The notes beneath the pieces were generated by a model, which made no database searches, was not told where the DNA came from, and worked only from the letters and a program-made list of their open reading frames with translations. A stretch of 64,000 nucleotides of DNA from contig OY727103.1 of the NCBI GenBank assembly GCA_963402885.1, positions 7,354,501 through 7,418,500 of the forward strand, given 5' to 3'. The stretch is from Antedon bifida. Lineage: Eukaryota > Echinodermata > Crinoidea > Comatulida > Antedonidae. The first letter of the stretch is position 1. Each line of letters begins with the position of its first letter. The position numbers were made by a program, and so were the translations under genes. Below, in pieces: positions 10,301-24,800 of this stretch.

Positions 10301-12777
10301 TATAACAATGCCGTAAAGAAAAGAGAAATGATAGGCCTAATACATAAGTGTGATAATAATAATAATAATAACAATAATAGTGTTTCGTAAAATATTCCCC
10401 TATCTTTGATATCTTCCTTGTAGTCTCGTATGCCCCTAGGGAGGAAGGAGAGACGATGGCGTTCAGTGGATTCCCGTGGCGGTCCACTACGTTCCATAAG
10501 GCAGTCGGCAATGTCCGAGTTAAGGGGATGACTAACATCATTCCATATCACTCTAAACATATTGCGCAACCGTTCATGATAGACCGAGTCCACCACAGGT
10601 AATTCACATCCAACCATCCTCCCTGCCCTCCTCACCAACCTGTCTATTCTATCCCTATCTCTCCTACCAACATTCCCACCCCAACCCAACAGACAATATC
10701 CCCAAACAGAACTAATCACTGACAAACAAAACGAAGGATGTGGCTATCGACATTAAATGAGCGTAGTTTACGTGAATTTAGTTTCTCTATAATGTGATCT
10801 ATGTGTTCCCCCCAGGACAGATATTCATCAAAAACCATCCCAGATACTTAAAACTAGATACCCTCTCTACTTTAGCATTATTTATTAGCACGTCTTTAGC
10901 CTTGACCCTCTTTTTAGTCCGGAAATCTATCACCACCTCTTTGGTTTTTGAGACGTTAAATTCCAAATAATTTAAATCACAATATTCTACAAATCGTTTA
11001 ATTTCTGAAATATACTGAGAATCATCATCCCCCCTGATTAACCCAATGAGAGCAGTGTCGTCAGCGAATTTAATAGCAGGACAGGAGGTTTGGTCATTAG
11101 ATCTAAAGTCAGTGGTATAGACTGAAAATAGAAATGGCGCCAACACCGTACCCTGGGGTGCGCCTGTGTTTGTACAAATTAAATCCGAGATGGCTCCTGT
11201 ACTTAACTTAACATATTGACTACGATTTACAAGAAAATTATATATAAAGAATATTAGTGAGCGCGGGAGTTCCATATTAAACAATTTATTAATTAGAAGG
11301 TGAGGTTGGATAGTGTTGAAGGCGGAGTTAAAGTCATAATACATGATTCTCACAGAGTGACCGAATTTAGCTACGCCTTCAAGATGAGAGTATATCTTTT
11401 TGAGTTTAAGCAATATAGCATTTCAGTATTTCGTGAACTTCTGTACGCGAATTGCAGTGGGTCTAAATATTGGGAGATTAACGGCTTTAACTTATTGAGG
11501 ACAATCCTTTCACACACTTTCATAACAACAGAGGCCTCCGAACGCATAACTTAAATAATGTTCCCATCATAAAATGTCCAATTTTTCATAAAATAAATAA
11601 TCGTCGGTTCAATTATTACACTGCCTTGCTTTTTTAAGATACGCCTTAAATTGTATTATATAACATACCTTTATCTTTCTACATGAGCAAGCATTACGAA
11701 CAACTATAGTTAAAATAGCGACTTGAAAAACGTTAACCAAAGGGTATCACAACTCCTGAATCATGAACTACCGTACACTGTTATGCAAATTAGTAGAATG
11801 TTGACGTCATCCATTAAAGCAAACGTTTTCGTCCTCGTGCTAAAGTTTCGTAAAATATAATACATAACCCTAGTAGAGGGTTGAGCATCATTTGAAATGT
11901 GTTAAAACAGTTATAGTCTATAGCATATCAAGTAAATTAGATGGTTGAGATTGCAGTAATTGTTTAATTGTCATCATTATTTAAGATGTGCGTGGTTTAG
12001 CCGTTGATGGAGCTGGAAAAAAACTTTATTGGACAGAATATGGCAAACAACTAATTGAAGTAATCAATCTGGATGGAACAAACAGAACAATTCTGTTTGA
12101 CACAGAATTAGGAAATCCATTTGCAATCGAGATAGATACAGCTAACGGGTATGTCACTCTCTCTTATCGTACATCTATCTATTGTTTTCACTCATCCAAA
12201 GAACTGTGTCACCACATCTTGGATAACTGTATATTATCAATGCATTTAAACCATACATCTAAATTCGTTCAAATTTAATAATAGGAATTTAAAAAAAGGA
12301 ATGATTGCCTTTACGTTTAAAACATTCAATGAATTGAATTTCAATAATAACATCTCACCTTAAGCAGTTTGTAAGTTTCTATACTTTTCATTCACACCCG
12401 ATTCTCTGCACCGTATCGTACAATCTGTCCAGCATAGGCCAATTCTATATTAATACATTGCCGCATGTTTCACATGGCGCCTGTACTACATTATGGTTAA
12501 AGTTAGGTTAGGCTTATACAGGTGTCACATGTGATACAGATATAACACTGTATTGAACCACTTGTACTGTATCATAATCTAAATTAGTAAAAGACTGGCC
12601 GTAATAAAGTAATAAATCTGGATTCTTATTAGTTACGTTTGATATATCTAACGGGTAATGTCACCTTCTATACACAGTAAACCTCTTATCACGTTGGAGG
12701 GAGATCAACTATGAACTTCACAGTTCCATTCTTTTGATTCTTCCTTTTGATTAGTAAGCAAAAACGTAACAACAACA

Positions 12778-12863
<86 letters not shown>

Positions 12864-15800
12864 AATAATAATGCATTAATACCACTCAATAAAGGAAGTA
12901 ATAAAACATTTCTTTCACATATTCGTAAATCATTAATAACTAATCTGTTTCAGTAATTTCGTAAGTTTCAATATATTTTTTTTCCGTAGAAGGGATGTGA
13001 ACTACTTGTAACAGAACGTTAATGTAGTAACATATATTATACTTATACTTAGATACCTGTACTGGACTGATAAAGACAACGATGTGATAGAGCGAGCGAA
13101 GTTAAATGACTTGAGTACAAGGACCGTGTTAGTAACAAACGTATCAAATGCAAAAGGACTTGTTTTAGCAGTTCCCGGTAAGTTACTCTTGACCATGAAT
13201 GCATGTAAGTTATAAAATCGTATACCGATTAGACATGGCGATGGTTGATAGGTGCTATAGATGTTACCAAATATATTCTTTACACGTGAAGCTATTGGTA
13301 CCAAATAATCCTTTTGAAGTACATTTTAACATAATTAAAAAGTATAATTATATTAAGGATAAGCACGCATATGATCCATGACATTTCAAGTTGTCAGAAC
13401 CTATACAATATTCACAATTTAAATGATGTAGAAAGTGCTTGGGTAATGTTCCGCGACTCTTTTTTAAATATAAGTAATAAACATGCGCCTTTAACAAATA
13501 CTAGAGTAAAAAATAGAATGATGTTCTCCCTGGATGACACCTGAAATAATTAAGTTAATGTACAAAAGAGATTATATTAAAAGTAAGGTAAATGTAAATC
13601 CAGAATTAAAATCTGAATATAGAAGACTCAGAAACTTGGTAAACACTAAAATAAAAAAGGCCAAGGCCAAGCTTTACCACTGTTAATATAAAATACAAAA
13701 ATAATCCCAAAAAAATGTGGAACGAGTTAAATAAAGTAACTGGGAAAAAGAAATGCAATACAAGCACTAATGTTGATTGCAATAACTTTAATGAGTATTT
13801 TACCAACATCGGAGTTGAAATGGCAAATTCATTTGATAACAGGCCAGGTGTATCTAGATGGAATAATCCACCATGTATATCTTCTTTTAATTTTACAAAT
13901 ATTGATGCAAATACTATCAAAACGAGATTGTACAAATTACCTGAAAAAAACCTCGATGTATTAGAGTTTCATAGTAAGCTTTTGAGGTTGGCGGCGCCAT
14001 ATATCTCATAGCCATTATGTCACATTGTAAACCTTTCCCTTATGTCTGGGCGTATCCCAGGTGACTGGAAAGTTGCAAGGACGACCCCAATCTATAAGGG
14101 AAAGGGTAGTAAAGAGAGTATGAACAACTACAGATCAAAATCTGTTGTCGGTCATATTGCAAACATTATTGAGAGAGTTGTTCAGGAACAAATAATTACC
14201 TTTCTTGAGTCTTATGATTTAATTAATGTGGACCAATTTGCGTTTTAAAAAAAACATTCCACTGTAACGTGCTTACACAGAGTGGTTGATGATTGGTTGA
14301 AAAGTTTTAATGATTCTGAACTGATCAGCGCTTGTTTCTTGGATATATCTAAATGTTTTGATACGATCGATCACTCAATTCTTGTATATAAACTTGATAA
14401 ATACGGTTTCAGTGAAAATGTTTTAAATTGGTTTGTAAATTATCTGAAAAACAGAAAACAGTTTGTATACTGCAACAATAGAAAATCTAAACTGAGAGAT
14501 ATTAACATTGGTGTTCCGTAAGGAAGTGTCCTAGGGCCAATCCTTTTTCTTCTATTTAGGCCTATTAATGATATTTCGCAGTCTGTTATAAAAGGAACTT
14601 GCAGCATTTTTGCTGATGATGTTGTTGTATACTAATGGTAATTCAACTAAGTCTGTAAACGATTCTCTACAAATAATCATGAATAATGTTAGTGAATGGT
14701 ATAATAGAAACCACCTCCCAAACAATACAGACAAAACTAAGGTCATGTTACTCAGAAACAGTCGTTCAGTAGCTAATAACAACTGGATATTAAAATTGGG
14801 CCCACCAACATTGAACAAGTTGATAGTATAAGATACCTGGGAGTTATTATAGATGAAATGTTAACGTGGAAACAGAATACCCAGTCTATCAGTAAATATA
14901 TTGGGTATAAAATTACAATGTTGAGTAAAATGGCGGGATGTCTAAATAAATCATTATTAGAAACGTTGTTTTTGAGTACCATACAACCTTGTAGTGACTA
15001 TGCGATAACTGTTTGGGGAAATATCTCTGAGCAAAACAAGAATATCTTGAAGCGTCTTCATAGTAGAGCGGCTCGCATTGTTACCCAAAATTTTGATTTT
15101 GTTGACGTGAGGGGTGATAACATAATTCAGGATCTTTCCTGGAAAACATTTGAAGAGAGAAGAGATTTTTATCTAACTAGTCTAATGTATAAATGTATCC
15201 ACGGCCTTAACTTGCGCCAACCAGATTGACAAATGAAATTGAACTAATTGGGAATGTACACACCCATTTAACGCGGCGTGGAGTAGAAAACTTAAATATT
15301 GTTATACCTCATTATACCCGTAGCAAAATGGATTCGTCTTTTAAAGTTGCAGGCTGAAAAATATGGAATGACTTACCAGCAGATATAAAACATTCACCCA
15401 CGATTATGTCCTTTAAAGCTAGATACAGATCTCATTTCTTTTTATAACATTTAACTTCCAGTTTATATTTGTTGTTGCTATTTCTACTTGATTGTGTATA
15501 ATCCTGTATAAATATGTTGTTAAATAAAATGTGTAGAGTCGGCGTCTTACTTTACTTCCTGACATTAGCGACTTTGCTTTCACACGACGCGCCAAGCGTC
15601 TTTCGAGTAAAAAGGACATTTTGCGCACGTTCAGAAACACATGAGCATGTGCAGAATGATCTTTTTACTCGTTAGGCACAAAGTATTTTGCTCAGACCCC
15701 ATAATCAAAGCTATGCTTACAGTTGAGTACACTTTCCTTTTTCTCAATGAGTTATAACATTTTGTTTACATTTTATATTGTGATTCATTTTCTTGTGAAC

Positions 15801-18800
15801 TTTTTTTTAATTGAACTAAATGCATGCTAACCCATTTTTGTGCGCCTACTAAAAAGTCACGTACTTGAAAATCTCGTTTTGTTAAAACTTAATACGCATA
15901 TTCAAGTACAGTATTCAATCGTATACTCTCGTTTTTGTTTTTCATTATTCTCAAGATGGAAAGATGTATTGGAGTGATTACAGCAGTGGGTTAATTGAGG
16001 AAGCTAACCTTAACGGAACTAACAGAAGAACGATTATAACTAGGCTGAATCGCCCAAGGAAGATAGATATTTATGGAAACTATCTTTACTGGACAGACTT
16101 GAACGGTGGTATATATCGAGGTGATAGAACCACTGGAGTATCATCAAAGGAAAGTAACGATAGTCGACTTAATAATCCAAAAGGCTTATATATTTTGAAA
16201 AGTAAATATTCTATTTTAATTTTCAAATGAAATTGCTAACTCAAATTGTGGTTAAAGATGCAAATGGCACACGTTTCATTAGCGTTGCTTTTATATTTCT
16301 ATTTAGTATTGGCCTAGTAGGCCTATAATAGTAAAGTATATTTGTTGTCAACAAGCCCATTTTTAATTTACCTTGTTTAAGTACCTACACTCACAATTAA
16401 GTCAAATGTGCTGGTAAAAACACTCTTTAGAACAAAACAATGTAAGGCGAAATTGGACGCGATGTTCACTCAGTTCCCGAAATAATTTTAAATCGACGAA
16501 ATATTTTCGTGTTGTGATTCAAAAGCATACTGGAGGATTGGAGAGTAGGCCCTAACATATTAAACTATATTATTGGGCGAAAGTTGTTTAATTTTTGGCG
16601 AACAAGGGTTGCATCGAGTACATTTTGATAAAAGACGCATTCCATACATATTGTATATGGTCTATTTAAAGATGCATTGTCTCCCAAAAACATGAAAAAT
16701 GTATTAAATCAGACTTTGAATATGTTATTTTGTAGTTTTAGTTAGTTTAGTTAATCACTTCAATAGAAAAAAAACGTTAAAAAATCATGTTTTCACTTAT
16801 AAAATGACAAAATAAATGGTAAAATTCAACCAAAAATCCAAAAATGAATCCTAAATGGACCTATATGGCGATCATTTTTGTTGTCTTTAAACGGGTAGAA
16901 ATCTGAAAAAAAGTCGATTATAATAATTTAAGCGGCTAGCTTTGAATACCGACATGCATTGCACGCAGATTGTTTCGTTTTGCTTTTCAATGATAAACCC
17001 AAAATAGAGGCGATTGTGAATAAATTTACCAGATCTTCCCCGTTCTGTAGTAATGGATTCTGCCAAAAAATGAAAGACAACGCGAGGATGTATTTTTCTA
17101 ATGGGAACCAAGCTTTAAATTAATAATGAATAATTGTTTAAAACAATATGATTCAGATTCAAACAACTGTATTTAGGCCTACACATTATTGCAAACAAAC
17201 TGTTAGGTTGGACACAACGAAATAATTATGCAAACAAAATTAATCAATATCCTTTAGATGAGGAATTTAACTATTATAAAACGATATAAATGTAATTGAT
17301 AAATAATTAAATAATGTGATAGCAGACCATCGTATAGATAAATTTATAATACACCTGATTGTATTCTTGCAATTTTATTAGTCTATTATGCCTCGTTAAA
17401 TAATGCAGTCAGTCTTTCAACGAATAAACATTAATTATTTGTATAATAATTGTTCTTAATTTTATTGTTATTATCTAATTGTTTATTGATATCGGCAACT
17501 GATACTTTCAGCTCCCATCATCAGCGTGGGTGCGGGCGCAACCGTAGAAGATTCGACAACCTACTACGGAATTGGAGATGAAGTAAAGACAGACTTCTTG
17601 GTAAACACTACTGGGTCAGGAACAGGCTTGAAAGTCACCCTTACAGCTGAGAATATGGAGGTAATTTACTAAAAAGGAACACATATATTGTATATATACA
17701 GTGTTTGTGACCATGCCATTAATTTATATATCAAATGTCTATATATAATCTTTTGGCCGTAATGTTTTCCACTTCGTTGTTTTTTTTTTGGTGGTACTGT
17801 ATTCATGCAATACTTGCATACAGCATCGGAAATAACGATTATTAGTCTTTCAAAATGTGCACAGTCGTTGACATGTGCGTCGATGATTCTCAGTTGAGAA
17901 TGCATATGAAGGGTATTATGAGTTTATTATAGAAAAAGTAGAATGGGAAAACTCCGTAGTCGCATAATGGGTGAAATTCGCGTATACGTCACATGTGTAC
18001 GTGTAGTAGCGAGACGGTATTTCCGCGCGTGATCCGGATTTTCTATGCGTTTTGTATGGATTGCATTTTACACGTTAACTATACCTTTGAGATTTTTAAA
18101 TTAAAATTAACAATTACAATTGTTCAAAATATATTTCTATATCATATTTCATCACTGAAGTTCTGAGTTCTTAAAAAAAAGTTTAAATAAAACGACAAAG
18201 AACTTAAATCAAACGTAAGCCTACTGCGAACAATGGATCACATGTCTGTCCTACTGACGGACGTAAAATGAATTTGGCCAAATGAAACAAGCTACGAATT
18301 CAAACATATTCGTTATACGTATGTAGACATGGATAAATATACGTATACGTTAGTTTATCAAAGAAATAACACACGCGGAACATAATGTATATAGTACTAC
18401 TAAATACCGATTGGGTGTAATTATTACTCGATTCTCAGTGCTGTATCTTCGAGATATAGTTTCCAAGTATCAGGAATATTTGGTTATGCTATGATACCAG
18501 GAGAAACATGTGAAACACATGTGAAACACATGTGATGTTGTATTAGCCACTATTTCTATGATACTTGTCGGCAAATCTAGATACAGCACCGATAATCGGG
18601 CGTTATTTATTATAGTAACATCTTTTTCAGTTCGACCTGTCTGCAGATCCTTTTATATGGACTTTAACAGGAAACGGAAATACCGACTCAACCACGACGG
18701 TATGATTTTGATTTGTATTTTTTCAAAATATTGGTTATAATAAATAGTGTGACGTGTGATTTTAGCAGTGAAATAATTAAATATAACTGTGCTGTGATTT

Positions 18801-21800
18801 TAGGCTACTAAAGCAAGCAAATACACTCAACTTATTCAGTCCCGCAGTACTAAAACCACTACAGAGACCCAATGTCCAGTACCAGTACTCCTCTAGAGTA
18901 AATACTGTTTATAGTACAGGGTACTCCTATGCATCAAGCATGTTTCCACACATCAAGTCACCTAACTAGCCTATTAGGTTAGGTTAGGTCATCCATGCAT
19001 TTCAACCAGCTGATTTACATGCAAATGAGCAAACTGGACAGAGTATTCAAGCGTGAGACCCCTTTCACAACAACTGTAATGATATGTCAAACAATAGATA
19101 TAGGTCTTTTCTCTATAACATAAATGTTGGTTGGGCGTGCGGAAAAAATGAAGTAGAAGATCCGACTTTGCCGACTTTAATCTCAGAGATTCTATTCACA
19201 TTACCGCTTAAGATATTTACCTATTTCTGGGGTTCTTCTTCATTTGACAGATCTGCTGTGTTTTGTTTTTAAGTCAGATTTGCTAAGAGATGTTGTTACG
19301 GATTCATTGTATTTTTCAGAGCAACTTCACGGTCACCCTGGTCTCCGCATCAGAGATTACTTTGTCTTTTAGTAATAACAGTTTATTTTCATCGGACATT
19401 CAATTTGAAGGGACTATCAATTCCACTGTTAATGGTATTTTAACCGATTCTTTTGTTTGTTTTTTTTTTGCCAAAATAATAATTTACACTGAAAGCTGTT
19501 GAACCCAAATGAGTTTTACCACATCCTTGTTCATATAAAACTAATGTCGTTAGCGTATCATATTTATTATCAAATTGATATTCTTTTGTAAAAGTATTTT
19601 TTTTTTATGAATTAATGTGCAGACCCCAACCAACCATATCACATTATAACAGTTCCTAACCGTATACATTGCTTTGTTGTACAAAATCATAATTACGTCA
19701 GCAAGTGCTAACAAACACTATGCTTTCGTAGTTTATGGCATGTATTTGACAAGAAATATAACACCAATACATCTTTGAAGTGAACATTATAGTTTTAATG
19801 TCTTCCTAATTTGCATTATTTTAGATATACAATAATAATCTATATTTATTGTTGTTATATCAATTTCTTTGTAGCCGATGTAAAACCTGGAGTTATTTTA
19901 CGTGTAACTATAACTGCTGAATTAACTGACATATTCAATGGCTTAGTCACCGCAGAAGGAGTCTCAAACGCAGTTTTTAGTAAATTACCGCATTTCGTGA
20001 TGAACATTACTGAGCAGTCTGCAGATGGTAATGTTTATGTTAACGTTGGTCAAAAGGTGCATATGAACCTTATTGTTGAGTTTCCAAAAGGTACCGCTGA
20101 TCCGACAATTGAAGTCACACTACCATACAACTTCACGACTAACAAGACAAGCGAGCAGTGGAGTATCAACAAAGTGTCCGTTTCATATGTCAGTGACTCC
20201 TTATCCTGTACGTATTCGACAGAGTTCTGCTACTACGCTCCTCAGACGCAGTACATTGCTAACGATGATGATTTCGGCATCCTTAAAGACTGGTCGGTGA
20301 CACAGTTCGACGGATTTATTGAAGTGAACGACCCAGATGCTTCCAATAACATCTTGGCGTTAGAAATTGAAGTTGTCCTAGACGATACAGACGCGGTGGT
20401 TAATGGATCAGAGCACTGGTTAGGAATTGGAATGCAGATTGGTGACGGAGCTCACATTTGGGTTGGAGAAGTACCAGTTTACACGCTGATTAATGAAGTT
20501 TCGAAGCCTAAGATGTCGTTTAAGATAACATACGAAACTGATTCATTTTATAAAGGGTAAGTTTGGTAAAGTTACTAAATGTTTTGGTAAATTTTGATCA
20601 AAAACCAAACGAAAGAAACTGCAAAAGTGCCCTGTTTTCGAAGTATTTTCCGCAATTATTAATTACAAATAATGTGGAAAAAGGCTTTATCTGCAATTTG
20701 ACCCTCAAAATAAAAAAGTAATAATTGAATATTATGTCAGATATTTTTCAATAATGTACTTTTGAAATATATTCATTTGAAAATAAAATATTACATGAAC
20801 TTTTGTAATGAAAAGCTTTTTGTAGATAAGCCCTTTTCTCAAAGTACGGAAGAGATGTTCACATAATCACTCTTGACATCCTATAAGTATTGGGATATAG
20901 TGATTGTGGTACCACTCTAATTTGATTTCGATAATAGTATTTGTTGGTTGTTATTTTCAGTGATGATGTAATAATACTGATTAGTATTTGGCACGATGAC
21001 GATTCAACGGGAAAAGCAGTAGATGTAACTTTCACAATATTGAAGTCGAAAAATGTGCAATATATTAAACTTGAATCAGAATACACAGAGCTGTTGCAGT
21101 CACCAGCGGTAAACCCAAGCATGCCTGGACCATCTCCTGTTCGATTTAATGTAAGTTATTCTACAATCAACCAGATTCAATTATGTGTAGGGCCCACGAT
21201 CAGCTTGGTTAAAAAGGTTTGGAAGAGTTCTTTTAAGTATGTTAGGTATTTACCTACAGCGCTGATACATTTTGAAAGATTAGGAAACGGGTGGATGGCC
21301 AGTGTAGTACCTTCAGTAACAAGTTCAGAATACATTAATATACCTATTAATGAAGTGTAACGTATGTCTGCATCAGGATAACAAATTCCATCTTGGCTGG
21401 GTGCGATTTTTTCAGTCTTTAGATTTGTTATTAAAGGTTTACAATTATTACAGCCTTTATTTCGCTGGGTGGTGTGTTTAACTTTCTCTGTTTTAATGAC
21501 TTATAATATAAGTCGACAGGGGTTTTCTAAATGAAATCAAAGACAAGCGTAGTCACATTTCTCATGTATTTCACAGCTTGGAACCATTCAGATTGCCGCA
21601 AAACCAACTTTCCGTGTACGCCTAGGAATCGACAAAAACGGAAAAACTGCTCCGGGCACTCGTCGCTTTGTTGGCGTGGCTGATTTGTTGTGGTTCTCGA
21701 CTGTTAATAGCGCTAAAGTTCTTTCTTGCACAAAATCTTTTCAATTTATGTATTCGGACAGACCAGATGTTGGTGGTGGTGGTAAGTGTACGATAGTGTG

Positions 21801-24800
21801 TCAGTTTAATCTGAAAGAGTTATACATTGTCTGCATATATTCTAACCATGTTTAAATGAATATTAGGCGCATCTCACCAGGTTGTAAGGATTGCATGTGC
21901 TGTATTGTAACTGCTGTTTTTAAACATAAGGCACCTACAAAATTGACAATGTTTCTTTCACAACATTAAGCCATTCTTATCAAATCTGAATTATGTTTAT
22001 TATGATTGTAATATCGGGGTAAAGTATCGACAATTTGTTCTGTAACATAGAGAAGTTGTAGATACAGTATCACATGTGTGTCATAACGATGACTTCCTCG
22101 ACTTTCGTTAATATAAGTTTACATGTGATCGATATATTACATTGTAATTAAGAGTGTGTCTATGATTCTTACAAACATGATTCGGCTGATTATAATTACT
22201 CTATAACTCTTACACTGTACTTCTAGATTTATGTCGGTCTGGTTACACACCTTACAAAGAAACGTGTTACAAAGTGTTCAACGACACGCTAGAAACTTGG
22301 GATGCAGCAAAGGCGGCCTGTGAAACAGATAATGCGCAATTAGTCATGATTGAAGATACGTGTGAACAACAATTTCTTCGCGACCTCGTTCCAGCACTCT
22401 CGCCATACAAATACTGGATTGGGCTGAAAGACGTTGCGGTGAGTATGGCTATCAGACCCTGTGTTACTCGTAATCGCCGTAATGAACTGGCCATGCTAAC
22501 TACACGAGAAGGGGGACGTAACTTTGACCGGGCAAGTCTATGATCAATCACATGAAATGCCGTGTATTATACTCATTATAACTTTTCAATTATAACAATG
22601 TATATGTTCTAGGGTACTGATACTTTCAAGTGGATAAACGGGTCATCGGCGTCTTTTACAAAATGGCTACCAAACAGACCCGGAACAAGTGTGACTGAAG
22701 ACTGCGGAGCTGCGGCTTTTGTAGATGTCTACGATACAAGGGATGTCAGTACTGATCTTGGTGACTGGGACATAATGGACTGCACCGCTATCCTACCAGC
22801 TATCTGCGAGTATCATATGTTAGATTTTGAACACGGTACGCTAATTCCATGGTTCTTACGTACTGCACAAGACCGTGTTTCTGCCGCCAAACATTAACCG
22901 ATAAAACTTAACCGATAATTAACCGATAAAGTTCATGTGTAAATGGGGTTTAACTGATTCCGCTCCAGAAAAATGAATCGATAATTATCTCATTCAAATC
23001 GGATAATTATCGGATAAATGCAATAATGTTTTAAACTTTGACCTAAGGACAACATAATGACTACATACTATCATAAACTTGATCGCCACAATAAACCTCT
23101 AGAGTAGTTACAACTGCAATTTTGTAATAAAGTAGCACACAAATATTGTCTATTAGAAAAAGAGTTTCAGCAAAATAAGTAAAAATTTCCATTATTATAT
23201 ACTTTTTTCTTCAGATGAGGGAACACCAGAACCAGTATTTTATTCAGATGAGGGTACACCAGAACCAGTACTAGGACCTGCAAAAGAAGCTGTGATGAGG
23301 TACAGCAAATGGACTAAATCTCAGACTGACGTCTGCCATTATGATAGGGGATCTAGCCAGTGTGATGCTTGCGTGGCTGGTGCTCATAAGTGCGAAAACG
23401 GGAAGCATACTGTGTGTGTCAGTGATCCTAGTAAATGCCCAGTTCCGGGTAAGTTTGGAATAAAGAGTCCTGACGGTATAGCTAATATATCACAAGAAGT
23501 TCCGTTGCTTATGAACTCAAATTACATTGTAAACACTGACGCGTAACCTATATAAAAAAGAGACACTCCTCATTCCTATTTTATCATCTTAACATGGTTT
23601 GGTTTCTATCCATGTGACTTTATCAATTTTTAGCAACACGATATCAACAAGATATTTTCCACACAATGTAATTAATCGGTGAATAAGGCCTTGTGGATTG
23701 CATTAGCTTTTAATTTATCGATGTGTTTTTATTATTATTCCGACAGATTATTATAACCAGGGTTTTGTCATAACTAAGAAGTTGGATGATCCGGATAAAG
23801 ACGTCATTTTTGCTTGTAACCCTTCAGTTGGACGTCTATCAGACAAGATTGTTCCGTCGTGCTATGTACAAGATAATCCACCAGATGGACGCTGGAAAGG
23901 TAAAACAATGAGGATTGTTTTCGTAATGTCCCTCAAAGAATAGCACTGACCTGAGGCTGGCTGATATATAAAAAACACTTAGAACTTGCATACTTAGAGA
24001 CTAAATGCCACGGGTCATCATACACATCGATATGGACAGCAAGAGGAATCTCTAACTTGATACATCAATAAGTAATAGGCCTAACACTGACACTTTCTCC
24101 CGGAGATTTTTGGATTTGCAGACAACTATCAGTGAATGGTTAGGCGTAGTGCCTACATTTCTTTTGTCAATACATCCTACCTTGAATGCTTAGCGTCCAC
24201 ACAATAATGTTCGATTTATAAAAAAGGCACATAAACAGAACATTGCATATATTAATATTTTTCTTATGTCAAAATGAACAATATATCCCTATACTATTAT
24301 CATTATAATATGTATAAAAATATAAATATTCTTCAATAGCTCTACCAATGAACCTACACAATGTCATTGGATCTGACCAGCTTACAGGACTTATTTATGG
24401 CATTCACATGGACATGCGCAGTTACATGCGTAGTAAAGATCAAGGTGCAACGTGGGTGTTTATCAGTAAAGACGCCTGGGACTCTTTGACAAAAAGTTTG
24501 CCGGACTTCAAGACGGCTGGAACTAGTGAGGGCAACTGGCTGTGTGAGTTTATATCATTATTTAGCTCCCATTAAGGTCTCACTGCCATGTACGTCCAAT
24601 GCGAGTAATTTGACGCCTCATCTGAACTGTCGCTTGTGATTGGTCAAACTTGAGCTACCCGTCTTTGCTTACACTTTTTGTTTGTTTTTTAAGTGCCACG
24701 ATCTTAAAGGCCCATTTACACTAAGGTGATAACGATCGACGAAAAAGATAAAAACGCATTTTTTATACTTAAAACAAAAAAATTTTAAAAAGTCTTCATC

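Larger units (their letters stand above)
1..12762. repeat. Segmental duplication, upstream copy
   Basis: This block recurs almost base for base at 52630-64000. The coordinate offset is 52629 up to position 2545, 51235 after a 1394-bp length difference, and 51238 after a 3-bp change in a TAA repeat near 8140. By eye I found only about seven or eight substitutions in about 11.4 kb, for example near positions 207, 870, 4635, 6093, 8812, 8820 and 10686. The block holds spacer A and exons 1-3 of gene 1. Such low divergence means a very recent duplication, gene conversion, or two haplotypes assembled in tandem. Sequence alone cannot decide between these. Confidence 0.95.
8946..16201 (+). other. Gene 1 exons 2-5: six-bladed YWTD propeller
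   Basis: These four exons encode residues 20-279. The first blade starts MFVVNKDPPGIYMTNI, and five further blades each carry a YWTD-type motif spaced 40-44 residues, the spacing of LDLR class B repeats. Asn-Gly-Thr-Asn turns (NLDGTNRTILF, NLNGTNRRTII) are also typical. In LDL-receptor relatives such propellers bind protein ligands. Against gene 2 this block has about 40 amino-acid differences in about 260 residues with only about 11 silent changes, unlike the rest of the gene. Changes cluster just after the YWTD motifs, for example EYGKQL versus DVKKVR in exon 3. Confidence 0.85.

Noticed and set aside
12689-12956. Poly-Asn/Asp and poly-Leu/Ser open frames
   Set aside because: Translations of the intronic AAC/GAC/AAT microsatellite.
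20941-21360. Exon 10 frame stays open for about 70 codons beyond the donor site
   Set aside because: Gene 2 has a stop and a deletion in the same stretch, while the donor GTAAGT and exon 11 are conserved in both. The extension is read-through of an intron.
24340-24543. Sialidase enzyme suggested by the Asp-box
   Set aside because: Only one Asp-box is present and no catalytic arginine triad or further blades are seen, so an enzymatic call is not supported.
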